A stretch of DNA of 64,000 bases from Heterostelium album PN500. Lineage: Eukaryota; Evosea; Eumycetozoa; Acytosteliales; Acytosteliaceae. Location of the stretch: positions 1,577,146 to 1,641,145 of the forward strand of contig NW_008805072.1 in assembly GCF_000004825.1 (NCBI RefSeq). Reading direction: 5' to 3'. The translations under genes and the position numbers were made by a program. Shown here one piece after another: positions 50,976 through 59,777 of the stretch (positions within the stretch are counted from its first letter, which is position 1; every line of letters starts with the position of its first letter). The notes beneath the pieces were generated by a model. That model saw only the letters and a list, made by a program, of their open reading frames with translations, ran no database searches and was not told where the DNA came from.

Positions 50976-52098
50976 CTAAATATTCAACACAAAGTCGTCA
51001 AATTGTTCATATTGATTAACAATATCTGGTACATCTTCCATCAACTTTGTTTTCAATTCCCATGTGTTATCTTTTGGATCATCATAACCACGCCATTTAA
51101 CCAGATAATACCATCTATTTCCAATCTTCTTTTTTGATAATATTTTTTCCACAATGTATTCATCTGGTTCCCCACGAATAGTTGATGGATGAGGTTTTTT
51201 TTCGCCTGGTTCTACTATCTGTAATTGATTGCGAGTATATGGTATGTATGGTGGTGAAATTACAAAGTACATTGGTGGCTTTCCTGGTTCTAATAATATT
51301 CTATCTATCTTTGTAGGTTTTGGATTCCATCGAATATCTGATGCTCTAAATCTACCTGCCAATTTGGTGGTTGTTGATTCGTTTGTAATCGCCGATGTTA
51401 ATGTAGCTGTAGTGACATCTATAGGTTCATCTAATTGTACTCTAACAATAGTACCTTCCTTTAATAAATCCTGACCGTCACCTAATGGTTTATCTGGTAC
51501 TTTCTTTTTTAATCTATCTCTTTCTTCTTTATCTCTGTTGTATCTTTCATTGATAGCTTCAATAACAAGCGGAAGATCTTCTACCCATGATATAGACTTA
51601 GTACCTGTTAGTAACTCTTCTGCAGTCATTCTCATAAAGAGTAACTTACCTATGATCTTATTACGTTGCTCAACCAGTGCTTGTTGGCGATGTCTACCAG
51701 GCCGACCATAACGAATATAAATACCTTTCTCATCGAAATATCTCTTTACTACTCCTTTGAACTCTGATCCTGGGTCTGTTTGTATCATCTTTGGTAAACT
51801 AATTATGCGACGTTCATAGATTTCAATAAATGCACTTTTCACTTTTAACTGCTTCTGCCGATTTTGCTTTTAGTGCTACTGCATCTGTTAATCTACTACC
51901 TAAATCAACTACTACTAATGCATATTTATAACCATTGTCAACTGGGAGAAATAATAAATCTGCTTGTTGTTTATCATTTTCTTTAAACTCTAAGATATGT
52001 GGTGTTGTTTTATTATTATCTTTTTTTGGTATCTTAAATAAATTTGATAATTCTTCATTCTCATCATTTTTTTTTAAATTCTTTTTATAAAAATCCAT
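50976..52098 (-). pseudogene. Polinton-type chromodomain integrase, frameshifted
   Basis: Two overlapping frames on the minus strand, 52098-51823 (91 residues) and 51842-50976 (288 residues), together encode an RVE-family integrase. The first has the opening Asp strand (QADLLFLPVDNGYKYALVVV). The second has IQTDPGSEF (second Asp) and ALVEQRNKIIGK (Glu) of the DDE core, then a linker and a C-terminal chromodomain (EYIVEKILSKKKIGNRWYYL, then VKWRGYDDPKDNTW). This order is typical of Polinton integrases. The frame breaks at an exact 7-bp tandem duplication, CACTTTT twice at 51833-51846 on the plus strand, so the enzyme cannot be made intact. No zinc-binding N-terminal domain is seen. Confidence 0.92.
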
Positions 52099-52104
52099 TT
52101 GAAA

Positions 52105-52143
52105 ATTCGTATTAAAGATTTACAAAACTATAAATATATATAA
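52105..52143 (+). promoter_or_regulatory. Promoter-like repeat, copy 3
   Basis: ATTCGTATTAAAGATTTAC then AAAACTATAAATATATATAA, 73 bp before the PolB ATG at 52216 and just upstream of the divergent integrase start. It matches copy 2 at 35 of 39 positions. The strand agrees with PolB, so it is unlikely to be the integrase promoter. Confidence 0.6.
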
Positions 52144-52215
52144 AAAGTTACAAGTCATAAACTACTACTTTAATATTAATAATATTTTAATTAAATAACA
52201 ACATACAACTGAAAA

Positions 52216-54291
52216 ATGAATAGAAGAATAAGAGGAGTTGAGCAACCAACTAATCTTGTAAGATTTGGTATGCAAATGAGACAGTATCGATATGTATCAA
52301 GAGGAGGTCCTGTTACCAGACAACAAATTGAGCAAAAGGCTCAGGAACTAAGCAATCGATTGCATGCAAGGGGTGAAAGAGGTGAAATTCAATTGGCACT
52401 AAGATTTGATGATAATTGGAGAAATAGTAAATTTACAAAATTAGGAAATAGAGTATCTTTGTATGTCTTGAATGATGAAAAAGGATCTGATCGAATGCTC
52501 GATGAACCAGACGATGGTTTTCAAGAGTTTACTTTTTATGTAATTCCTGACAGAACAAGAGCTGGAGGTGCCAAAAGCGGAAGAACGACCTTAAATGACT
52601 GCCTTTATGATTGCTTGAAAGAAGTCTATGCGGATGATCTCAAACTTACACCTGAACAATTTAAAGCTGAATTGGGTTTACAACGTAATGATCCTGTACC
52701 AATTGATCTTTTACACAAGGTTGAGGAATTATTACCAAAAAAACCTTCAATAATTGTTTCAGGTGACCATACCTATGTAGGTGAGTCAAAAAAATCAAGA
52801 ACAATTAGACTATCCCTCCGCAATGGTCATTACACTCTTGACAAAAGTAATCGTTTGAGTGCAAAGGGTATTTCGTTCAAAGAAAGAAAACCAGTTGCCT
52901 ACTTTAGACATCACGGCCGTGATGATGTTACTGTTTCATTCTATGATGGAAAATTATATCAAATTAATTGTTTTGAAGATATAAATCAAAATGACATCAA
53001 ATTTGATTTTGACTTTCATTTAAGTGAAACCTGTAAAACAATGTCTTCACCATATTTATTCATCAAGTGTAAATCTCTTGATGAGATGGAAGAAAAATAC
53101 AACTCATTTATAAGAGTTGCTGATATTATTAAAAAAGAAACTAAAGATTTAGTTAACTACTATAAGTATGGTAATGTAAGACAATCAGCAACTCATTTAT
53201 TGCTTAAAACACTTCCAAAAGATATTGAGATTGAAGATGTAAGTGCGGAAGAATCCTATTGGATAGAACAAGCAACAATGTCTGCGATGATATATTCAGT
53301 AGATCACTATGAAGGACCACTATATAAGTATGATTATAAAGCAATGTATGCGTGCATAATGAAAGATTACAGATTTCATATTCCAATTAAAAGAGGTACA
53401 TTCAAAAAACTATCTCAAGACGAATTTAATAATTTAAAATTCTATCAATATGGTATTTATCATGCATCAATCAATCAAGAGGTTGGCCAAGAACGACTAT
53501 TTAAATTCAATCAAAATGATTATTACACACACATTGATCTTACTAGAGCAAAAGAATTGGGTTTACAAATAAATATAATAAATGATAACAATGCAAATGT
53601 ACTAGAATGGGATCCTCAATCGAAGATTAGTTGTGATATTATATTTGGTAATTTAATTGAAAAAATATTAAATTGGATAAAGAATGCCACAGATGATGAT
53701 GTTAAATTAGAATATAAAATGATGTATGCTCAATTGTGGGGTTATCTTGTGAGAAAAAGAAAACAAACAATCTATGATCCAGGTATGGATAGTATGTTTA
53801 AGAAAGAAGATTCTATCAATAGATCATCAAACAAAAGTAGATCATTTGTAGGTGTGGATAACTATGAAGAGGGTGATGATTATCATATGATTGAGAGTAC
53901 TGTTTATATCTATAATAATCAAAAGATTGAAAGCATAGTACCACATGAACGATCAAATAAAATAATTTTATCATATACCGACAATGTGTATGAAACCCCT
54001 TTCGCAAGATTAAAACCATTTATAATAGCAAAAGGAAGATCGATGATCAGTAAAATTATGATAAATGGCTTACAATGTGAACCCAATGATGTTAATAATT
54101 ATATTAAAAGAGTTCACACAGATGGCTTTTATTCAACTAAAAAATTAAATTTTAACACCCACTCAAAAGGTAAATCACATGCGATTGATGATGTTCAAAT
54201 AGGTGTTGCACCAGGCGATCTAAAATATGAGGGTTACACAGAAAAAGTAATCATTGAAAAATTCAAGAAAGTTTTGGGAGAATTCAAGTAG
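52216..54291 (+). CDS. Protein-primed-type DNA polymerase B
   Basis: 691 residues. N-terminal region (TTLNDCLYDCLKEVYADDLK, SIIVSGDHTYVGESKKSRTI) resembles the N-terminal module of Polinton polymerases. Polymerase motifs: A, YKYDYKAMYACI with D373; B, KMMYAQLWGYL with K501; C, VHTDGFYST with D636, where the usual first Asp of DTD is His. I cannot find the three 3'-5' exonuclease motifs between about residues 230 and 370. At 691 residues it is shorter than typical Polinton polymerases (often about 1,000 or more). It may be a compact, exonuclease-poor enzyme or one that has lost part of the exonuclease domain. No frameshift is seen. It should copy the element by protein priming. Confidence 0.85.
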   Translation: MNRRIRGVEQPTNLVRFGMQMRQYRYVSRGGPVTRQQIEQKAQELSNRLHARGERGEIQLALRFDDNWRNSKFTKLGNRVSLYVLNDEKGSDRMLDEPDDGFQEFTFYVIPDRTRAGGAKSGRTTLNDCLYDCLKEVYADDLKLTPEQFKAELGLQRNDPVPIDLLHKVEELLPKKPSIIVSGDHTYVGESKKSRTIRLSLRNGHYTLDKSNRLSAKGISFKERKPVAYFRHHGRDDVTVSFYDGKLYQINCFEDINQNDIKFDFDFHLSETCKTMSSPYLFIKCKSLDEMEEKYNSFIRVADIIKKETKDLVNYYKYGNVRQSATHLLLKTLPKDIEIEDVSAEESYWIEQATMSAMIYSVDHYEGPLYKYDYKAMYACIMKDYRFHIPIKRGTFKKLSQDEFNNLKFYQYGIYHASINQEVGQERLFKFNQNDYYTHIDLTRAKELGLQINIINDNNANVLEWDPQSKISCDIIFGNLIEKILNWIKNATDDDVKLEYKMMYAQLWGYLVRKRKQTIYDPGMDSMFKKEDSINRSSNKSRSFVGVDNYEEGDDYHMIESTVYIYNNQKIESIVPHERSNKIILSYTDNVYETPFARLKPFIIAKGRSMISKIMINGLQCEPNDVNNYIKRVHTDGFYSTKKLNFNTHSKGKSHAIDDVQIGVAPGDLKYEGYTEKVIIEKFKKVLGEFK

Positions 54292-54310
54292 TGATCATCG
54301 AAAACAAAAA

Positions 54311-54350
54311 TCTACTAAGATCTACTAGAATCTACTAAAATCTACTTAAA
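54311..54350. repeat. Four tandem 10-bp repeats
   Basis: TCTACTAAGA, TCTACTAGAA, TCTACTAAAA and TCTACTTAAA lie head to tail just after the PolB stop. Iteron-like, function unknown. Confidence 0.85.
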
Positions 54351-54420
54351 AATTCCACTATAAAATGAAAAAAATTAAAAAAAAATTCCACTATAAAATG
54401 AAAAAAAATTAAAAAAAAAA
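54351..54420. repeat. Two tandem ~35-bp repeats
   Basis: AATTCCACTATAAAATGAAA followed by an AATTAAAA tract occurs twice in a row, with small A-run length differences. It follows the 10-bp iterons in the pol/zinc-protein gap. Confidence 0.8.
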
Positions 54421-54479
54421 TTCATACCATTTTTTTTGTTCTAAAAATATATAAATATTTTATTCCCTTAAGTACACAC

Positions 54480-54896
54480 ATGACACACTCCACTCAAACC
54501 AACTCTCTCCCACCTTATGTTGGTAAGACTCCAGTCGTATTTTGCCAACGACCCGAAGGTTGTGTTAAAAAACCTGCCAAAGGTTCAAAGTATTGTTCTA
54601 AATGTAAGCAAGTCATGAATGACAGGAAGATGAAAGCCGGACCCAAAAAGATCAAACAAGCAGTTGTCAAATTTGTAAGTGGTGTGCAAACAAAGTTATT
54701 AATGGAACGAACTCTGTGTGATGCCCATGTACAAATCAACGCGATGAAGCCATATATCTATCAAGCGAAATGTTTACAGTTGGAAAATAAGATTTCATTG
54801 GAGAATAGCAAGGGAGTACTCCCAGCCCCACTCCACGATGAATTGGATATCTCTTCTCTGAATCTTGGTAGCAACTATGAAGTGGACTCAGATTAA
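54480..54896 (+). CDS. Small zinc-binding-type protein, unknown
   Basis: 138 residues. Four cysteines with spacing CQRPEGC...YCSKC (residues ~22-43) may bind zinc, followed by a basic segment (KMKAGPKKIKQAVVKF). The tail is acidic (DELDISS, YEVDSD). I do not recognise the family. Codon use is less AT-biased than neighbouring virion genes, so it could be host-derived or a recently acquired regulator. It lies in the pol-protease gap of the element. Upstream is an AT-rich TATA-like stretch but not a good copy of the 39-bp motif. Confidence 0.55.
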   Translation: MTHSTQTNSLPPYVGKTPVVFCQRPEGCVKKPAKGSKYCSKCKQVMNDRKMKAGPKKIKQAVVKFVSGVQTKLLMERTLCDAHVQINAMKPYIYQAKCLQLENKISLENSKGVLPAPLHDELDISSLNLGSNYEVDSD

Positions 54897-55252
54897 AACA
54901 TAACATTTCAGCAAACTTTACTAAACTAAATTGTTCTTTGCCAAAATATTCGTATTGCGGCAAGTCAATCCATGTCATGTCTCTATTTCAATCTAAGCTG
55001 TCTAAACCGGTCAATATGTCGTCCATATCTGTAGTACCCATATTTGTCGTCCAAATCAGAAGCACTGTATCCAATCAATTTGTCATCATATCGGGAGTAT
55101 CATTTGTCATGTGTACTGTGGTGGTATCCAGTACTTAAGGGATTTTTTGAAATGCAAAGAGTGTACCTCCTCGTGGTGCATTTTGGTAACTTTGTTTTAA
55201 CAAAGGCTAAACACTCTAATCAATTAATAAAATATTTAAGCGTCGTTTCGCT
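54897..55252. other. Gap in the element with a short minus-strand open stretch
   Basis: 356 bp. The minus strand has a stretch without stops, about 54985-55110, reading a Tyr/Asp/Arg-rich sequence (RYDDKLIGY, DLDDKYGYYRYGRHIDR), but no ATG context or homology is clear. It may be a degraded gene. Similar frames on the plus strand look like noise. Confidence 0.3.
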
Positions 55253-56914
55253 TCAAATAAAACCAAATTTTTTATAATATGTTTTCATTGCATTGGCTTT
55301 TTTTTCCTCCACACTAATATCACTCCACCCTGTACAATCTTTAAATGGATGACCATTGTATCTGTTTATTAAAAACTTGATTGCATGATAACCGCAATTC
55401 GTTGAGTTTGATCTTTGATCGATAATTTTATTAACTTTAAATTTAAGATAAGTTTCAGGTTTAATCTTTTTAATAAGTTTATTTATTTGTTTCATGAAGT
55501 CATCAGTGGGTTCTTCGCCAAATGAGTCGTAATATTCAAGCGTCTTGTCACTTACTACGCTCCGATCTTTATCTTGGTGTGCGATACGGTCATCCCGACC
55601 ATCTATATAACATGCAACCCAATGACTACCTGGTTGATCTGATGGATCAAGATTCATTATGAACGACATCTTCTTATTTGCGGGAAGTGAACTAACCATG
55701 TCGCTTGGGATAACGCCAACAAAACCACGATCTTTATAAGGTGCCATGATCTCTTCAATCTGGTAATCATATAACCCTGAACCGTTGCGACGGTCTATCA
55801 CGCTTTCATCAGAAGAACTACCTTCTTCTAACCTCTTTTGATCATTCCTATCACCTTCGCCGATGATGGGTATCTCGAGATCTGGTTCATAGTATATAGA
55901 CATTCCACCTTGTTGTTGCGGTGGTTGAACAAGATCGACAGGGAGTGCTACATTCCTTGGTTGAGGTTGGAAGCTCATATAGATTTCCTTTAACATATCA
56001 TTTCGTCTGTTGTAATCTCTTGATCGTTCTAATTGACTATAAATATGCATGATATTATTAAAATTATCAGTGGTTAGTCGATTACTGAATGATTTGAGTA
56101 ATTGAGCAAATCCTTTTTCATTTTTCTTTGTTACACTACCTTTTTGTTTATCATTCATATCTTTAGTATAATATTGGAATGATTCAAATGGGTTATTTAA
56201 TGGAATGCTCGACAAACCAGTTATATTTTTTCTATTAATGAATTGATTTATCTGTTCTTTTATTTGCTCTTTCTCTACTTCATGTCTCGCTTCTATAATT
56301 TGTTTCTCAAACTTTTCTTTATTTACTTTCATTAAATCTTCAATAATAATAAAATTCTCTTCTGCTTCTCTTGCTTTTCTCTCTGCAACTTCAAACTTTC
56401 TTCGCCATTCATCATCATCTTTTTGATTAGCTTCTAAACTATTTAACTCCATCTTTGCCAATCTCTCATTAGTCAATGCTAAGTTTGCTGCCATCTCATC
56501 TCTTTGTTTTTGCTTTTCTGCTCTTGTTTGTATTTTTTCTAATTTATCATTATTATCAATATTTAATTTTTTGTTCATCGATGTTTTTATTTCATCCAAT
56601 TCTTTTTTTATGATAGGATCAATCTCCACTAAAATGGGTTGATCAATTTTTTTATCATCAATTGTTTTCCTTAAAACCAACTCTCTAAAGTTATTATCAT
56701 TAATCGATCTAATTAGATTAAAATCAGGCATCTGATCTTGTTCGAAGCGGCTAGTGAGCAAAGCACGTTTATAAAGCTCATTTATTATTTCATTATCGGA
56801 TTTCTTTGATTCAATGTATTTTTTGTGTTTACCATTTTTTATATACCTTCTATTTTTATAATCTTTGTACAATTTTGGAGGTCTCAAACGTTGTTTCCTT
56901 TTAGAACCTGTCAT
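55253..56914 (-). CDS. Adenovirus-type/Ulp1-like protease with N-terminal coiled-coil extension
   Basis: 553 residues on the minus strand. The C-terminal ~170 residues are a C48/C5-type cysteine protease: GSHWVACYID with H431, LEYYDSFG with D463, DQRSNSTNCGYHAIKF with Q500 and C507. This is the H-D-Q-C order of adenovirus and Polinton proteases that process virion proteins. The first ~370 residues are unusual: a basic start (KRKQRLRPPK), then a long charged coiled coil (KMELNSLEANQKDDDEWRRK and on), and a Q-rich linker. Polinton proteases are usually short, so this is probably a fusion with a scaffold or core-like protein; this is inference. It may self-process or position the protease in the virion. 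Confidence 0.9.
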   Translation of the reverse strand: MTGSKRKQRLRPPKLYKDYKNRRYIKNGKHKKYIESKKSDNEIINELYKRALLTSRFEQDQMPDFNLIRSINDNNFRELVLRKTIDDKKIDQPILVEIDPIIKKELDEIKTSMNKKLNIDNNDKLEKIQTRAEKQKQRDEMAANLALTNERLAKMELNSLEANQKDDDEWRRKFEVAERKAREAEENFIIIEDLMKVNKEKFEKQIIEARHEVEKEQIKEQINQFINRKNITGLSSIPLNNPFESFQYYTKDMNDKQKGSVTKKNEKGFAQLLKSFSNRLTTDNFNNIMHIYSQLERSRDYNRRNDMLKEIYMSFQPQPRNVALPVDLVQPPQQQGGMSIYYEPDLEIPIIGEGDRNDQKRLEEGSSSDESVIDRRNGSGLYDYQIEEIMAPYKDRGFVGVIPSDMVSSLPANKKMSFIMNLDPSDQPGSHWVACYIDGRDDRIAHQDKDRSVVSDKTLEYYDSFGEEPTDDFMKQINKLIKKIKPETYLKFKVNKIIDQRSNSTNCGYHAIKFLINRYNGHPFKDCTGWSDISVEEKKANAMKTYYKKFGFI

Positions 56915-56946
56915 TTTACTTAAGAAAAAATAATTATTAAAATAAA

Positions 56947-57372
56947 TTAAATTGTCTTTTTCCCCTCTAATACCAAAGAAAATCTCATTCTATAGTTAGT
57001 TGGATTGATCGGTTGATTGTTTGTATCAATTTCTATCAGATTAAAGTCATATGTACCATTTATATTTATATTACTATGATTTTGATATCTTTGTTTTGTA
57101 TATATATTGGCGGCAGTAAATTGTTCACCATCTCCTGTAACACATGGCAATGTAACAATTGAACCAATTCCTAGCAAATTTGTTTGAATAGAAAGTTGTG
57201 CGATAGGTGTATCAGCCCGATCTTCAAGATTTACTAATATATCATAGGATATTAAAGTTATTTGATCTGGGGTAAAAGGAAAGTTAATAGGTATGGACAA
57301 TGATGATTTATCATCTTCATAACTGCTAAAGTAGCCTGTAATTATCTTAGTTTGAGTTATTGTTCTTGTCAT
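56947..57372 (-). CDS. Small beta-rich virion-block protein, unknown
   Basis: 141 residues between the protease and the major capsid candidate, same strand. Alternating hydrophobic and polar residues (ITGYFSSYEDDKSSLSIPIN, ITLISYDILVNLEDRA, YRMRFSLVLEGKKTI) suggest a beta sandwich, possibly a minor virion protein or a single jelly roll. No family recognised. Position suggests co-expression with capsid genes. Confidence 0.6.
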   Translation of the reverse strand: MTRTITQTKIITGYFSSYEDDKSSLSIPINFPFTPDQITLISYDILVNLEDRADTPIAQLSIQTNLLGIGSIVTLPCVTGDGEQFTAANIYTKQRYQNHSNININGTYDFNLIEIDTNNQPINPTNYRMRFSLVLEGKKTI

Positions 57373-57464
57373 CGTTATCGTTCTTGGTGGATGACAGCTT
57401 TTCTTTGATATATATCAAAAAATAAAAATATTATTTTTTTATTTTTGCAATTAACCTTGATTCT

Positions 57465-58817
57465 TTATATTATTGCCAATCTTGGTTTTCCTCCGCTTCC
57501 ATCAGTTATAAATAGACGTCTTTTTGTTACCGCAACAATTTGATGTTGTAGATTATCAGCATGGCCAGCCACAAGATTGCAAGTAAAATCGAATTGTACA
57601 TCATTACCAGTAAGCGGAATACCTTTGTAAATGTTATCTAAGATTTCAGATGAAACTCCTTGACCAAAATCTTGAACCCAAGTCCAATTATAGTTATTAA
57701 TGTTTGGTGTTTGTATAGTAGTACCCTCAAGTAATTTACTATTCATATCAAAGTCATCGTATCTATTTGGATATACATTATAAATAGTCAATGGTTCATT
57801 ATTTAGAGATGTAGAGAAATAATCAATAAAGTTAGTGGCCAAATTATTGTTATAAACAGATAGATTAGGGTTTGCAGCATTATTTGGAGTAAAGATACTA
57901 TAATAGATTCTATCAAGTGTAATACCATTGCTTGCATTATAACGGGATTGGCATGATTGTGAGCTACCATTAGTAAGTTTATTATATGGTTGGGTATATG
58001 GAATTATCATTTGTAATCCTTGAGGTGATGCAAGTTGTTCTAGTAAATCATTGGTGATATTTTTGTTGGTTTCATTTGCTAAATGTATCTCCAATTTAGT
58101 AATATTGGATTGATTTAATTGAGCAGGATTTTCGGTTGGGTCATCTCCCGCATAGAAACCTATACATGAAAGTGGATTCCAAGTAAAAACAACATACATA
58201 TTTTCAGAAAAACATAGATCTTTGTCCAGAGCAAAAATAGAATCAAATATATCAGCAAAATAAATCTTTACATTTACCGTAGTGGGTTGGTTATTTGTGT
58301 CTGCAGCAATCAAATATGCAGGTTCAGTATAAGATCTATCACCATGTGAGTTATCATATCTTATATTTTGGTCAGCTGGTTTATTTGATGAAAAGCATGG
58401 TGTAAAAGTGATTTTATCACCAGCAGCATTTACTTGCAAATCACAATATCTACTTAATGTTTTTGAAAGTTTTCTATTAATTTTCATAGTCATCTTTGAT
58501 TGTATATGGGCCTGTTTAATGTCTGAGCAAAATGCTTGGGTTCCATTACCAAAAGTAATTTGTTGGAAGAATGAAATAAAGTCTGCAAATAAATAGGGCG
58601 ATAAATTATTTCCTCCGGCAGGAATAGTCAAGGTAAATTGCAACCATGATCTAGATAGATTAAATGCTGTATTGGGTGATAGAATAAAAGTGGTTGTATT
58701 TCCGCCTGTGTTTAAAAAAGTGGAGCTGCTATCTTGTGGATTTATTATTAAGTATTTATAAGATGGTTCTGAAACTCCCGCAGGTTCATAATTTATTTCA
58801 TTAGATACAGAATACAT
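57465..58817 (-). CDS. Major capsid protein candidate (double jelly-roll type)
   Basis: 450 residues on the minus strand, just after the minor capsid candidate. It has features of Polinton/PLV major capsid proteins: a start with Tyr/Asn-rich beta strands (YKYLIINPQDSSSTFLNTGG, FILSPNTAFNLSRSWLQFTL), a conserved aromatic-rich middle (YFADIFDSIFALDKDLCFSE, VFTWNPLSCIGFYA), and no predicted TM or enzyme motif. Length and position next to the minor capsid and near the ATPase and protease fit. A double jelly-roll fold is inferred from context and needs structure prediction. Confidence 0.75.
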   Translation of the reverse strand: MYSVSNEINYEPAGVSEPSYKYLIINPQDSSSTFLNTGGNTTTFILSPNTAFNLSRSWLQFTLTIPAGGNNLSPYLFADFISFFQQITFGNGTQAFCSDIKQAHIQSKMTMKINRKLSKTLSRYCDLQVNAAGDKITFTPCFSSNKPADQNIRYDNSHGDRSYTEPAYLIAADTNNQPTTVNVKIYFADIFDSIFALDKDLCFSENMYVVFTWNPLSCIGFYAGDDPTENPAQLNQSNITKLEIHLANETNKNITNDLLEQLASPQGLQMIIPYTQPYNKLTNGSSQSCQSRYNASNGITLDRIYYSIFTPNNAANPNLSVYNNNLATNFIDYFSTSLNNEPLTIYNVYPNRYDDFDMNSKLLEGTTIQTPNINNYNWTWVQDFGQGVSSEILDNIYKGIPLTGNDVQFDFTCNLVAGHADNLQHQIVAVTKRRLFITDGSGGKPRLAII

Positions 58818-58863
58818 TTAGGTCTTTCTTGAATGGTTCTCTTTTTTAATTATATATTATTTA

Positions 58864-58884
58864 TAAATTTATAAAATAAAAATT
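58864..58884 (-). promoter_or_regulatory. T-rich late-type motif before major capsid gene
   Basis: On the minus strand AATTTTTATTTTATAAATTT, about 47-67 bp before the capsid ATG at 58817. It resembles the sequences at 59737-59760 and 60937-60960. In AT-rich DNA this could be chance. Confidence 0.3.
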
Positions 58885-58885
58885 A

Positions 58886-59713
58886 TTATTTATTTCTTTC
58901 TTCCTCAATCTCTTTATGAATCTGATAGTGTATAAAATCTTTTTGTAAATCATAGTTATTATCATGTTTAAAAATCATCAAAGTAAAATTAAGATCAACT
59001 CCATTTAAATCTACTATATTATCATCTCCATCGGTTAAATAAAAATTAAAATAATTTTGTTTATTTGATTTTAATTTTTTACAATATGATTGAACATCTG
59101 TATTCTTCCAATAGATATATGAGTAATCAGGAATGCCACTTGATGCATAAATTTCTTGCAATATGTCATCATTTCCATTGGTACAAATATCGCTATGAAT
59201 ATAAAGAACATTATCTCCTTGAAGATTAATAACATTTAATGATTTTAAAATTCCACCTATAAATAAATTGCTTGAGTCTTTATTAAAACCTAGATGACGA
59301 TACATTTGATTTTTAAAATTAAATGATATATTTCCTTCTCCATTACAGGTAAAAACAAACTTTCCGTCGTTTGGTTGTTTTGATGTAGGCCAATTTATGG
59401 TGTATTTATATCCATTGGGAGATAGTTGATTTAGTAATTGAAAAAGGGTTTCCTGTAGAGATGTTCTTGAATAATTACCTATCGGGATTGATATTAAAAC
59501 TTCTTTATTTCTTTCTTTTAATGTAAAAGAATTTAGATTCTTTCTTATTGTGTAAAAAGATTTCGGAATGGTTGCTTGTGTTATTACAACTCTATCATAG
59601 TTCATGGTGGAAATGAAACCTAAATCTTCTAAATGATATTGAAAATTAGAACTACTACCATTTGTTCTATCTGCAGAATCAATGTAAAATAAAGTTTTGT
59701 TATTGAAATTCAT
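58886..59713 (-). CDS. Minor capsid (penton) protein candidate
   Basis: 275 residues. The opening LFYIDSADRTNGSSSNFQYH and IPKSFYTIRKNLNSFTL, a middle IPIGNYSRTSLQETLFQLLN, and the closing NFYLTDGDDNIVDLNGVDLN then FTLMIF are typical of Polinton/PLV single jelly-roll penton proteins (the VDLNG-x-x-x-x-FTL ending is a strong landmark). It forms the fivefold vertices of the virion. Divergent from the 128-residue ORF with a 64-bp AT-rich spacer. Confidence 0.85.
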   Translation of the reverse strand: MNFNNKTLFYIDSADRTNGSSSNFQYHLEDLGFISTMNYDRVVITQATIPKSFYTIRKNLNSFTLKERNKEVLISIPIGNYSRTSLQETLFQLLNQLSPNGYKYTINWPTSKQPNDGKFVFTCNGEGNISFNFKNQMYRHLGFNKDSSNLFIGGILKSLNVINLQGDNVLYIHSDICTNGNDDILQEIYASSGIPDYSYIYWKNTDVQSYCKKLKSNKQNYFNFYLTDGDDNIVDLNGVDLNFTLMIFKHDNNYDLQKDFIHYQIHKEIEEERNK

Positions 59714-59736
59714 TTTAATAGTATAATTTATTATTA

Positions 59737-59760
59737 AAATTTTTATTTATTATATTTATA
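59737..59760 (+). promoter_or_regulatory. T-rich late-type motif, copy A
   Basis: AAATTTTTATTTATTATATT, ending 18 bp before the ATG at 59778. Its first 15 bases are identical to copy B at 60937. A TTCTA also occurs just before both ATGs. Candidate promoter of the morphogenesis genes; AT-rich background makes it uncertain. Confidence 0.4.
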
Positions 59761-59777
59761 TAAATAGTAATATTCTA

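Noticed and set aside
50976-52098. Could be a Ty3/gypsy retrotransposon integrase, since it has a chromodomain
   Set aside because: No reverse transcriptase, protease or gag nearby; instead it sits between an SF3 helicase and PolB, as in Polintons.
54736-54978. Minus-strand frame overlapping the zinc-type ORF
   Set aside because: It overlaps a better coding frame (54480-54896) and shows no recognisable motif.
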